A DNA stretch of 6,987 nucleotides from Roseburia sp. Its GTDB lineage: Bacteria > Bacillota > Clostridia > Lachnospirales > Lachnospiraceae. This document shows positions 1 to 5,959 of this stretch, piece by piece. The translations under genes were made by a program, and so were the position numbers. Every line of letters starts with the position of its first letter. Positions within the stretch are counted from its first letter, which is position 1. The notes under the pieces are model-generated. The model worked only from the letters and a program-made list of their open reading frames with translations. It was not told the DNA's origin and did not search any database. Where the stretch lies: NCBI GenBank assembly GCA_030844625.1, contig JAUUNJ010000130.1, positions 1 to 6,987 on the forward strand, written 5' to 3'.

Positions 1-434
1 ATGGCGTTATCGGAAAGGGTGAATGCGCAGATCCTGACGAATGTAAAGCAATTGCAGACCTTGGTGTAACAATGCTGGCTGCAGGTATCGGTAATATTCA
101 TGGTAAATATCCTGATAACTGGGAAGGCTTAAGTTTTGAAACATTAGCAGCAGTTAGTGAAAAGGTTGGAGATATGCCATTAGTACTTCATGGTGGTACA
201 GGAATTCCTGAAGATCAGATTAAGAAAGCAATCTCACTTGGCGTTTCAAAGATTAACGTTAACACAGAATGCCAGTTATCATTTGCTGAAGCTACAAGAA
301 AATACATTGAAGCAGGTAAGGACTTAGAAGGTAAGGGATTTGATCCACGTAAATTACTTGCACCTGGTGCTGAAGCAATCAAAGCTACAGTTAAAGAAAA
401 GATGGAACTCTTCGGTTCAATCGGACAAGCTTAA
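1..434 (+). CDS. fba: Class II fructose-bisphosphate aldolase, C-terminal part (5' end outside window)
   Basis: This enzyme reversibly cleaves fructose 1,6-bisphosphate to dihydroxyacetone phosphate and glyceraldehyde 3-phosphate in cytoplasmic glycolysis and gluconeogenesis. The reading frame is open from base 3 (bases 1-2 end a split codon) and encodes 143 residues up to TAA at 432-434, roughly the last half of a typical protein of about 290-310 residues. Visible family motifs, in order: GIGNIHGKYP, whose His is expected to be a zinc ligand; LVLHGGTGIP, with the next zinc-ligand His and the glycine-rich phosphate-binding loop; and KINVNTE, the conserved strand after it that contributes to substrate binding. 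The internal ATG at 72 lies inside the conserved GVTMLAAG segment and is not the true start. The gene is followed at once by an intrinsic terminator, so it ends its transcript. The subfamily could be a related tagatose-bisphosphate aldolase, but glycolytic Fba is the simplest reading. Confidence 0.93.
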   Translation, partial: GVIGKGECADPDECKAIADLGVTMLAAGIGNIHGKYPDNWEGLSFETLAAVSEKVGDMPLVLHGGTGIPEDQIKKAISLGVSKINVNTECQLSFAEATRKYIEAGKDLEGKGFDPRKLLAPGAEAIKATVKEKMELFGSIGQA

Positions 435-449
435 TTAAGGCAGAGAATG

Positions 450-495
450 AAGAGTGAATGGTGAAGAGTTTGCTTTGCTGTTCACTCTTTTTTTA
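450..495 (+). terminator. Intrinsic terminator of the aldolase gene
   Basis: A perfect 9-bp stem, AAGAGTGAA (450-458) with TTCACTCTT (481-489), encloses a 22-base loop. The T-run spans 486-494, its first part lying in the stem. It starts 16 bases after the fba stop codon. The stem is A/T-rich and the loop long, but its position and the T-run make termination likely. Confidence 0.8.
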
Positions 496-496
496 C

Positions 497-525
497 TTGA
501 TAAAAGTCATAAAAGAAACTATACT
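497..525 (+). promoter_or_regulatory. Sigma-A type promoter of the sortase gene
   Basis: TTGATA (497-502) and TATACT (520-525) are separated by exactly 17 bases, each close to the consensus boxes. The predicted start is near 532, giving a leader of about 33 bases. It sits directly behind the aldolase terminator, so the sortase gene is probably transcribed independently. Confidence 0.65.
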
Positions 526-564
526 TTTAACAAATAGTAAACAAGGAAATTTGTAGTTGGTAAT

Positions 565-1380
565 ATGGAAAACAATTTGAATAAAAAGAAAAAAGCCGTT
601 GTGATTTATAATGTAATAAGAGTGTTTGCATTGGCAATTGCGGCAGGAGTATTAGTTTATGCATCTTACAGCCTTACGGACTCATATCTTAATTACAAGG
701 AAGATGAGGCCAAGTATGCATCAATTAATGAAATGTTTGTTCAGAATACAAATACAGAAAGTCAAAATACAGATAATAAAAAAGATATGAATTATTCCAC
801 ATCGCTTACAACATGGGTGTGGGATTATGAAGCCATGCTGAAATATAATGATGAAGCTAAGGGATACATTAAACTGGATGGTACGAGGATTCAATACCCA
901 ATTGTGGAACATAGTGATAATGAGTTTTATCTGAAAAGAGGTTCTGATAAGTTATCAAATGGTGCCGGTTCTATATTTATAGATTACAGAACGGAAGGGC
1001 TGGAAGGAAGTATGTGTATTTTATATGGACATAATATGCTGGACGGTTCCATGTTTAAGGGGTTGATGGACTTTAGAAATAGTGATTTCTGTAAAAAACA
1101 TTCTACATTTGACATATATGTTGGATATAAACATTATATATATTATGTATTCTCAACATTTGCGGCAAAAGATACCAATGAAGAGATATATAAGTTCGGT
1201 TTTGAGGACAATAATGATTTTCAAAACTGGATAAACCGGGTTTACAGTAAAAGCAGTTACAGGTTTGATTGTGAAAAACCGGATACTTCGGATAAGATTA
1301 TAATGTGTTCAACATGTGTGGATGATTATGGAAATCGGCAGTTAGTATGTATGTATAGAGGGGAAGAAGTTGTAGATTAG
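565..1380 (+). CDS. Class B sortase (membrane-anchored cysteine transpeptidase)
   Basis: Sortases cut a C-terminal sorting motif in secreted proteins and join the protein to the cell wall or to a pilus, acting on the outer face of the membrane. The 271-residue protein starts with a charged stretch (KKKK, residues 7-10) and one hydrophobic segment (about 12-36), a signal anchor with the catalytic domain outside. After a polar linker (about 45-80, rich in N/T/S) comes the sortase domain (about 95-268). Catalytic residues are visible: His156 in LYGHNM, Cys251 in CSTC and Arg258 in GNRQLVC. The order YGHNM-DGSMF, then STC, then a nearby Arg fits class B rather than A. ATG 565 is the first start codon after an in-frame TAA at 538. 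Its ribosome site is poor: the nearest AAGG (543-546) is about 18 bases upstream. No substrate, pilin or second sortase is adjacent, so its target is unknown. Class B is my call from motifs; other subclasses are possible. Confidence 0.88.
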   Translation: MENNLNKKKKAVVIYNVIRVFALAIAAGVLVYASYSLTDSYLNYKEDEAKYASINEMFVQNTNTESQNTDNKKDMNYSTSLTTWVWDYEAMLKYNDEAKGYIKLDGTRIQYPIVEHSDNEFYLKRGSDKLSNGAGSIFIDYRTEGLEGSMCILYGHNMLDGSMFKGLMDFRNSDFCKKHSTFDIYVGYKHYIYYVFSTFAAKDTNEEIYKFGFEDNNDFQNWINRVYSKSSYRFDCEKPDTSDKIIMCSTCVDDYGNRQLVCMYRGEEVVD

Positions 1381-1411
1381 AGGGGAAAACTTAATTTTAT
1401 TAAGAAAAAGG

Positions 1412-1441
1412 TTTAAAAAATTAGATAAATACCTTTATACT
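1412..1441 (+). promoter_or_regulatory. Probable promoter of the glutamine synthetase leader
   Basis: TTTAAA (1412-1417) and TATACT (1436-1441) with an 18-base spacer. The -10 box is good and identical to that of the sortase promoter; the -35 box is weak, which would suit an activated or moderate promoter. Transcription would start near 1448, about 26 bases before the first leader hairpin. Confidence 0.45.
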
Positions 1442-1473
1442 ATTGATTTTTGTAAAGAAATGGTGTAAGTTAG

Positions 1474-1528
1474 TTGGCGAATGAGGGAGACCTCACCGCT
1501 AAATGAGATTAAGGACAAGGGCGTTCTT
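1474..1528 (+). promoter_or_regulatory. Structured attenuation leader of the type III glutamine synthetase gene, ANTAR-target-like
   Basis: Two hairpins precede a terminator. Hairpin 1 pairs TTGGCG (1474-1479) with CGCTAA (1497-1502) and TGAGG (1482-1486) with CCTCA (1491-1495), with a GAGA tetraloop (GNRA type) and a 2x1 internal loop. Hairpin 2 pairs AAGGAC (1511-1516) with GTTCTT (1523-1528), one G-U, around the hexaloop AAGGGC. A hexaloop with A at position 1 and G at position 4, overlapping a terminator, is the hallmark of RNA sites bound by ANTAR-domain antiterminators in ethanolamine and nitrogen genes. Both arms of hairpin 2 are also used by the terminator at 1511-1560, so the two folds exclude each other. 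Against a standard ANTAR dual hairpin, hairpin 1 lacks an AxxGxx hexaloop. The remaining 140 bases before the gene (1561-1700) show only the ribosome binding site and a short TGTATATACA palindrome. The folding is seen; the ANTAR link is inference. Confidence 0.5.
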
Positions 1529-1560
1529 CAAAAAAATATTTGGAGAAGTGTCCTTTTTTT
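1511..1560 (+). terminator. Leader terminator upstream of glutamine synthetase
   Basis: The outer stem AAGGACA (1511-1517)/TGTCCTT (1549-1555) and inner stem TTCTTCAAA (1524-1532)/TTTGGAGAA (1539-1547, one T-G pair) flank a 6x1 internal loop and a six-base apical loop, with T's filling 1554-1560 and more beyond. It lies 140 bases upstream of the glnA start codon, so it must be read through for expression. It is also the first intrinsic terminator after the sortase gene and may end that transcript too. Confidence 0.8.
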
Positions 1561-1700
1561 ATTTTTTGTGGATAATGAGCGAAGTGAGTGTATATACATA
1601 CATTGAGCTGATATCACGAAAAAATGAAATTTGTTTTGCAGATTTTATTTAAATTATTGGCGGACGAAAAATTTGTTATATGTAGGAAAGGAACAGAACT

Positions 1701-3794
1701 ATGGGAGTAAATATTGAAAAAGTTTTTGGAGACAACGTATTTGATGATTCAGTCATGAAAGTTCGTTTACCAAAGAGCGATTATGAGAAGGTTAAAAAAC
1801 TTATGTATGAAGGCGGTGAAATCACAGAAGAGTTAGCTGATGTGGTTGCACAGGCAATGAAGGAATGGGCATTGGAAAAAGGTGCTACACACTATACACA
1901 TGTGTTCCAGCCATATGTTATTTCAGTAGGAGCTGAAAAGCATGATTCATTTGCTTCTGTTCCAACAGATGGAAAGATAGAAAATACATTTACCGGAGAG
2001 GATTTGCTGATGGGTGAGCCGGATGCATCTTCATTCCCTTCCGGTGGTTTAAGAGAAACATGCAGTGCCAGAGGTTACACCGCATGGGATATTACATCAC
2101 CGGTTTATGTAAAAGAAGATACACTTTGTATTCCAACAGCATTCTGTTCATACACAGGTGAATCGCTTGATACAAAGACACCGTTACTGAAAGCAATGCA
2201 TGCAGTAAGTAAGCAGGGCGTAAGACTTATGAGATTATTTGGTGATGAAAAAACAAGAAGAATTTTCTCATATGTAGGACCGGAACAGGAATATTTCCTT
2301 GTGGACAGAGAAAAATATTTAAAGAGACCTGACCTTATTTATTCTGGGCGTACACTTTTCGGAGCTATGCCTCCTAAGGGACAGGAAATGTCAGATTCAT
2401 ATTTTGGGGCAATTAAGCCAAGAGTAAAGGCGTTTATGGATGACGTAAACGTTCAGTTATGGAAATTGGGAATTACAGCTAAGACGCAGCATAATGAAGT
2501 TGCTCCGGGACAGCATGAAATTGCACCGATTTTCTCAGTTTCAAACGTGGCGTTAGATAATAACCTTTTGGTAATGGATACATTAAAGAAGACTGCTACA
2601 AAGCATGGTCTCGTATGTCTGTTACATGAAAAACCATTTGATGGAATCAACGGTTCCGGAAAACATAATAACTGGTCACTTACAACAGATGATGGAATTA
2701 ATTTATTCAAGCCTGGCAAAGAGCCTGAAAATAACAAGTTATTCCAGTTAGTACTTGCCTGCACAATGGCAGCAGTTGACAAACATGCAGTATTGTTAAG
2801 ACTTGCAGCATCTAATACAGGTAATGACCACAGATTGGGAGCAAATGAAGCACCTCCTGCAATTATCTCAATGTATCTTGGAGATCAGGTGGGAGACATC
2901 GTTGACCAGATTATTAAGAATGGTAAGGCAACATCAAGTCTTTCTTCAGGAGTACTTGATTTCGGTATTAAGAAGCTTCCAATACTTGAGAAGGACCCTA
3001 CAGACAGAAACAGAACATCACCATTTGCATTTACAGGTAACAGATTCGAGTTCAGAATGGTTGCTTCATCCAATACAATCGGTGAAACAAATATTGTTCT
3101 TAACTCCATGATGGCAGAAGCTTTTGCAGAGGCATGTGATGCTCTGGAAGGTGCAGAAGATTTTGATAAGGCAGTAGAAGAATATACAGCTAAGTTAATG
3201 AGAGAGCATGAGAGAATTGTATTTAACGGAAACGGATATTCTGAGGAATGGCCAATTGAAGCTGAGAAGAGAGGACTTCCAAACTGCAAGTCAATCGTAG
3301 ATGCAATTCCGGCATTGATTGAAGAATCTACTGTTAAGATGTATGAGAAGTTCAATATTATGTCAAAGGCTGAATTGGAAGCAAGAAAAGAAATTCTCTT
3401 TGAACAGTATGCCGGTGTTCGTAACATTGAAGCTTTAACAATGATTGATATGGCTAATAAAATGTTAATTCCTGCAACAGTTAAGTATACAAGAGATCTT
3501 GCAGATACAATTATTGCTGTTAAGGAAGTAGGAGCTGATGTTTCGGTTCAGACAGAAATGCTCACAGAAATATCTGCTAAGTTAGCGGAAATGAAGGAAG
3601 CCACAGCAGCTCTTGAAGAAATTACCGCAAAGGCAGCAGATGTGGACAGCAATGAGGGAAGTGCAAAAGCTTACAAAGATGATGTAATGGCAGCTATGGC
3701 AGCATTAAGAAAACCGGCTGATGAGCTTGAAGTTATTATGCCTAAGGAAGTTTGGCCAATGCCTACATACGGAGACTTAGTATTTGAAGTATAA
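1701..3794 (+). CDS. glnN: Glutamine synthetase, type III (GlnN class)
   Basis: It makes glutamine from glutamate, ammonia and ATP in the cytoplasm, the entry step of ammonia assimilation. At 697 residues it fits the large type III class (about 700) and not the roughly 450-residue type I. Motifs along the chain: FPSGGLRETCSARGYTAWD (about 112-130), a type III signature; GPEQE (193-197), metal-binding glutamates; QHNEVAPGQHE (263-273); NGSGKH (317-322), the glutamate-binding loop, NGSGMH in type I; NDHRLGANEAPPAI (375-388); and NRTSPFAFTGNRFEFR (437-452), with arginines expected to bind ATP and glutamate. The last 130 residues are Ala/Glu/Lys-rich and look helical, as in the class C-terminal region. 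Start chosen by AGGAAAGGA (1684-1692), 8 bases before ATG. It appears monocistronic, with an attenuation leader upstream and a terminator at 3860. No GlnR, ANTAR regulator, ammonium transporter or GOGAT is adjacent. The symbol glnA is also used for this gene. Confidence 0.96.
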   Translation: MGVNIEKVFGDNVFDDSVMKVRLPKSDYEKVKKLMYEGGEITEELADVVAQAMKEWALEKGATHYTHVFQPYVISVGAEKHDSFASVPTDGKIENTFTGEDLLMGEPDASSFPSGGLRETCSARGYTAWDITSPVYVKEDTLCIPTAFCSYTGESLDTKTPLLKAMHAVSKQGVRLMRLFGDEKTRRIFSYVGPEQEYFLVDREKYLKRPDLIYSGRTLFGAMPPKGQEMSDSYFGAIKPRVKAFMDDVNVQLWKLGITAKTQHNEVAPGQHEIAPIFSVSNVALDNNLLVMDTLKKTATKHGLVCLLHEKPFDGINGSGKHNNWSLTTDDGINLFKPGKEPENNKLFQLVLACTMAAVDKHAVLLRLAASNTGNDHRLGANEAPPAIISMYLGDQVGDIVDQIIKNGKATSSLSSGVLDFGIKKLPILEKDPTDRNRTSPFAFTGNRFEFRMVASSNTIGETNIVLNSMMAEAFAEACDALEGAEDFDKAVEEYTAKLMREHERIVFNGNGYSEEWPIEAEKRGLPNCKSIVDAIPALIEESTVKMYEKFNIMSKAELEARKEILFEQYAGVRNIEALTMIDMANKMLIPATVKYTRDLADTIIAVKEVGADVSVQTEMLTEISAKLAEMKEATAALEEITAKAADVDSNEGSAKAYKDDVMAAMAALRKPADELEVIMPKEVWPMPTYGDLVFEV

Positions 3795-3859
3795 TTTGTG
3801 TAAGAAAATGCAGAGCATTTGACATATATACGGACGAAACAAACCCAAAGTGTTTGTAA

Positions 3860-3913
3860 AAAAAACAGAGGTGCGGTTATTTTATTTTTGAAATAGCCAT
3901 ATCTCTGTTTTTT
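3860..3913 (+). terminator. Long, probably bidirectional terminator after glutamine synthetase
   Basis: AAAAAACAGAG (3860-3870) pairs with CTCTGTTTTTT (3903-3913). Inside it GGTTATTT (3875-3882) pairs with AAATAGCC (3891-3898, one G-U), and the four bases between the stems pair through G-U and U-A apart from one C-A mismatch. The result is a nearly continuous stem of about 22 bp with an eight-base loop. The T-run on + and the A-run before the stem mean it could also act on the minus strand, although no minus-strand gene is seen. Confidence 0.85.
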
Positions 3914-3917
3914 GCTG

Positions 3918-3946
3918 TTGCATTAAAGATATGAATTGGTTAAAAT
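3918..3946 (+). promoter_or_regulatory. Candidate promoter of the Na+/Ca2+ exchanger gene
   Basis: TTGCAT (3918-3923) and TAAAAT (3941-3946) with a 17-base spacer. The -10 box matches 5 of 6 consensus bases, the -35 box only TTG. It lies between the preceding terminator and the gene and would give a leader of about 33 bases. Confidence 0.45.
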
Positions 3947-3985
3947 GAAACGTGTTAGAATAAAGTCAAGATTTAAGGAGAATAA

Positions 3986-4993
3986 ATGAAATTAATACTG
4001 GACATAATTTTTTTGTTGCTGGGATTTTTGTTTTTGATTAAGGGCGCGGACTATTTTGTTGACGGTAGTTCTGCAATTGCCAAGAAATTAAGAGTTCCAT
4101 CTATTGTGGTGGGGTTGACAATTGTTGCAGTGGGCACATCTCTGCCGGAGTTGGCAGTCAGTTCCTTTGCCGCAGCAAAGGGATCAAATGCCATAGCAGT
4201 CAGTAATGTTATAGGCTCCAATATATTTAATTTGTTAATGGTTCTTGGAATCACAGCATTATTTGTTACGATAAATGTAAAAAAATCCATACTGAAAAGA
4301 GAGATGCCATTTCTTGTGGGAATTACAGTTTTAGGAGTGATTTTAGCTGGTGATGCATTGTGGTTTGGGGATGTGATTGGAAGAATTAATATTTTCGATT
4401 TTAAATATAGTGATGCGATAATAGGAACAGTGGAGAGAATTGATGGTATTTTATTATTGGTTCTTTTTGTCGGATTTATATGGTGGACAGTAAGTTATGC
4501 TCTGAAAGAGAGAAAAAAAACTGCTGAAGAGACAGAAGAAGTAACATTTTCTAATTGGAAATGTGCGATATTTATTATCGGGGGAGCAGTCGCAATTATT
4601 GCCGGTGGCGAAATTGTAGTAAATCATGCAAAAAGTCTTGCATTGGCAGCCGGAATGAGCGAAACTCTGGTAGGGCTTACGATTGTAGCATTGGGAACAT
4701 CATTACCTGAACTGGTAACTTCGGCAGTTGCAGGGGTAAAAGGTGAGGGAGACATAGCGGTTGGAAATGTAGTTGGCTCAAACATAGCAAATATATTGCT
4801 GGTATTGGGAATGTCAGCGACTATTTCTCCAATAAAAGTTACAACGATGTCTCTGATTGATGGGATAATGTCTCTGATAATAACAGTCATAGTGTTTGTG
4901 GTTGCCGGAACGAAAAAAAGAATAAAACGGGGAGAGGGAATCTTTTTAGTATTGATTTATCTGTGTTATATGGCGTATATTATATGCAGGTAG
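3986..4993 (+). CDS. CaCA-family calcium/sodium antiporter (YrbG-like)
   Basis: An integral membrane exchanger that most likely exports Ca2+ in exchange for Na+ (or H+). The 335-residue protein is hydrophobic nearly throughout and shows the internal duplication of the family. The first alpha-repeat has AVGTSLPEL (48-56, with Glu55) followed by NVIGSNIFNLL (74-84); the second has ALGTSLPEL (235-243, with Glu242) followed by NVVGSNIANIL (261-271). The two acidic residues in the GTSLPE motifs are the expected cation ligands. The halves are joined by a charged loop (about 173-190, KERKKTAEETEE) that should be cytoplasmic, and about ten membrane segments are expected for the family. The start is set by AAGGAG (3975-3980), five bases before ATG. 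Length is normal for bacterial members. It appears to be transcribed alone. The exact ion pair cannot be decided from motifs, so no gene symbol is given. Confidence 0.93.
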   Translation: MKLILDIIFLLLGFLFLIKGADYFVDGSSAIAKKLRVPSIVVGLTIVAVGTSLPELAVSSFAAAKGSNAIAVSNVIGSNIFNLLMVLGITALFVTINVKKSILKREMPFLVGITVLGVILAGDALWFGDVIGRINIFDFKYSDAIIGTVERIDGILLLVLFVGFIWWTVSYALKERKKTAEETEEVTFSNWKCAIFIIGGAVAIIAGGEIVVNHAKSLALAAGMSETLVGLTIVALGTSLPELVTSAVAGVKGEGDIAVGNVVGSNIANILLVLGMSATISPIKVTTMSLIDGIMSLIITVIVFVVAGTKKRIKRGEGIFLVLIYLCYMAYIICR

Positions 4994-5004
4994 CAATGGG
5001 TCTT

Positions 5005-5078
5005 GCCATATCGTCACAACCAACATCCGGGTGGAGTTTTCTCACAACCGGATGTTGGTTATGATAGTATGATACGGC
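5005..5078. repeat. Long intergenic hairpin with 13-bp perfect core
   Basis: The core AACCAACATCCGG (5018-5030) is perfectly complementary to CCGGATGTTGGTT (5048-5060). The pairing is extended outwards by TCA/TGA (5014-5016 with 5062-5064), TATC/GATA (5009-5012 with 5071-5074) and GCC/GGC (5005-5007 with 5076-5078), with small bulges. Inwards, GTG-g-AG pairs with CTCAC around a TTTT loop. It starts 11 bases after the exchanger stop codon. Without a T-run on either side it is not a standard terminator. It may be an mRNA 3'-end stabiliser, part of an RNA gene, or a palindromic repeat unit. Confidence 0.7.
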
Positions 5079-5088
5079 GAATGCCGTG

Positions 5089-5117
5089 ACAGAACTTGCT
5101 CTTCGGACAAGTTCTGT
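5089..5117. repeat. 10-bp perfect hairpin capped by a UUCG tetraloop
   Basis: ACAGAACTTG (5089-5098) pairs perfectly with CAAGTTCTGT (5108-5117). The nine-base loop can close further as TC-UUCG-GA with one bulged C, which forms the extra-stable C(UUCG)G tetraloop. It lies 11 bases after the preceding long hairpin. A UUCG cap suggests that the element is folded as RNA from the + strand; on the other strand the loop would read CGAA. Confidence 0.7.
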
Positions 5118-5165
5118 GCAAAGCTCATTAACAAATAAAGGTTTAGTCCAATGAAAGTCATGCAC

Positions 5166-5198
5166 GCAAAAAGGATGCAGGGAATGCATCCTTTCCGC
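5166..5198. repeat. Hairpin GGATGCA/TGCATCC, terminator-like on the minus strand
   Basis: AAAGGATGCA (5170-5179) pairs with TGCATCCTTT (5185-5194) around GGGAA, with GC/GC pairs outside a two-base mismatch. On the + strand only three T's follow and they lie inside the stem. On the minus strand the GGATGCA/TGCATCC stem is followed by five T's (complement of 5168-5172), so it could stop leftward transcription. No leftward gene is recognised. Confidence 0.6.
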
Positions 5199-5226
5199 AA
5201 ATATATTCTAATAATAAAAAAGGGAG

Positions 5227-5247
5227 GGAATCGGATTTCTCCGATCC
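5227..5247. repeat. Short hairpin ATCGGA/TCCGAT
   Basis: ATCGGA (5230-5235) pairs with TCCGAT (5240-5245) around TTTC, extended by GG/CC past one bulged A. It lies between A-runs and has no T-run, so it is not a terminator in the + direction. It is the last and weakest of the four inverted repeats in this gap. Confidence 0.5.
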
Positions 5248-5394
5248 AAAAAAATTATGAAAAAACTAAACAAATGAATAATTTATAATTAATTCTTTTG
5301 TTTATGTTTATATCATAATTTGCAATCGTGAAAAAAGAGTGTTTTCCTTGTAAAAGAAATATGAACAAAATGTAAAAGATAAAGGAGATTTGAT

Positions 5395-5919
5395 ATGGCA
5401 GAAAAAAATCCAATTGTAACAATTGAAATGGGTAATGGAGACGTTATGAAAGCAGAACTTTATCCGGATGTGGCACCCAATACGGTTAATAATTTTATCA
5501 GTCTGATTCATAAAGGCTATTATGATGGAATTATTTTTCATAGAGTCATTAACGGATTTATGATTCAGGGAGGAGACCCACAGGGTACAGGCGTTGGTGG
5601 ACCGGGATATTCCATTAAAGGAGAATTTTCGGGAAATGGATTTCAGAATGATTTAAAACATACACCGGGAGTACTTTCTATGGCACGGACCATGATGCCG
5701 GATTCGGCAGGGTCACAGTTTTTTATTATGCATCAGACTTCGCCTCATCTTGATGGACAGTATGCAGCATTTGGAAAAGTAATTGAGGGGTTGGATGTGG
5801 TAAATAAAATAGCTGAAACAGCAACGGATTATTCGGATAAGCCTCTTGAACCTCAGGTCATGAAAAAGGTCACCGTTGAAACTTTTGGAGAAATTTATCC
5901 GGAACCTGAAAAATGTTAG
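5395..5919 (+). CDS. Cyclophilin-type peptidyl-prolyl cis-trans isomerase
   Basis: It speeds cis-trans isomerisation of peptide bonds before proline and so helps proteins fold. At 174 residues it is a single cyclophilin domain with no signal peptide or membrane segment, hence cytoplasmic. The active site is visible: FHRVINGFMIQGGD (48-61) with the catalytic Arg50 and Gln58, GTGVGGPGY (64-72), the SMART-like segment SMARTMMPDSAGSQFFI (95-111) with Phe110, and HLDGQYAAFGKV (118-129). At the position of the tryptophan that binds cyclosporin in human cyclophilin A there is a His (118), as in many bacterial members, so weak drug binding is expected. AAAGGAG (5381-5387) lies seven bases before ATG. 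Only 40 bases separate it from the DUF1858 gene, with no terminator between, so the two are probably co-transcribed. Confidence 0.95.
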   Translation: MAEKNPIVTIEMGNGDVMKAELYPDVAPNTVNNFISLIHKGYYDGIIFHRVINGFMIQGGDPQGTGVGGPGYSIKGEFSGNGFQNDLKHTPGVLSMARTMMPDSAGSQFFIMHQTSPHLDGQYAAFGKVIEGLDVVNKIAETATDYSDKPLEPQVMKKVTVETFGEIYPEPEKC

Positions 5920-5959
5920 AGTAACTTTTAAATAAACATATATATAGGAGGTAACAAAA

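Larger units (their letters stand above)
4994..5394. other. 401-base intergenic region with four successive hairpins, then AT-rich promoter DNA
   Basis: No convincing gene is present on either strand. The left half (to about 5250) is visibly richer in G+C than the DNA around it and holds four separate inverted repeats, listed individually. None is followed by a + strand T-run, so the exchanger gene has no obvious intrinsic terminator. The right half (5250-5394) is very AT-rich. It contains a perfect TATAAT (5284-5289) and a CATAAT (5314-5319), either of which may belong to the promoter of the peptidyl-prolyl isomerase gene, but neither has a good -35 box at the right distance. Confidence 0.6.

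Noticed and set aside
1390..1404. Inverted repeat CTTAAT-TTT-ATTAAG just after the sortase stop codon
   Set aside because: It is only A/T pairs apart from one G-C, and it is followed by A's rather than T's, so it is not a credible terminator.
1474..1560. Glutamine riboswitch, T-box or guanidine riboswitch
   Set aside because: I see neither the conserved glutamine-aptamer segments nor the T-box sequence TGGNACCGCG, and the guanidine-class signatures are absent. The evidence better supports an attenuator with an ANTAR-like hairpin.
1589..1598. Palindrome TGTATATACA in the glutamine synthetase 5' region
   Set aside because: A short alternating TA palindrome is frequent by chance in DNA this AT-rich, and no regulator is suggested by the context.
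1661..1669. Nine-base match CGGACGAAA on both sides of the glutamine synthetase gene (1661-1669 and 3831-3839)
   Set aside because: Many nine-base matches are expected by chance in about 7 kb, and the flanking bases do not agree.
2885..3427. 180-codon minus-strand frame inside the glutamine synthetase gene
   Set aside because: It lies antisense to a highly conserved enzyme, has low-complexity Ser/Leu/Ile composition and matches no family; it is a shadow of the coding strand, as are the other frames inside the sure genes.
3819..3824. Consensus TTGACA between the glutamine synthetase gene and its terminator
   Set aside because: There is no -10 box at 16-18 bases downstream, and a promoter here would fire straight into the terminator.
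3839..3857. Inverted repeat ACAAAC/GTTTGT before the glutamine synthetase terminator
   Set aside because: It is a six-bp A/T-rich stem followed by A's, with no functional context. The much stronger stem immediately after it explains termination.
4996..5064. 22-codon + strand frame starting just after the exchanger stop codon
   Set aside because: It lies entirely within the long hairpin, has no ribosome binding site and resembles no known leader peptide.
4980..5189. Minus-strand open frame of 69 codons overlapping the end of the exchanger gene and three hairpins
   Set aside because: Its sequence is determined by the inverted repeats and it has no recognisable domain. It overlaps a certain gene. 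A chance frame through a structured or repeated region is the better explanation.
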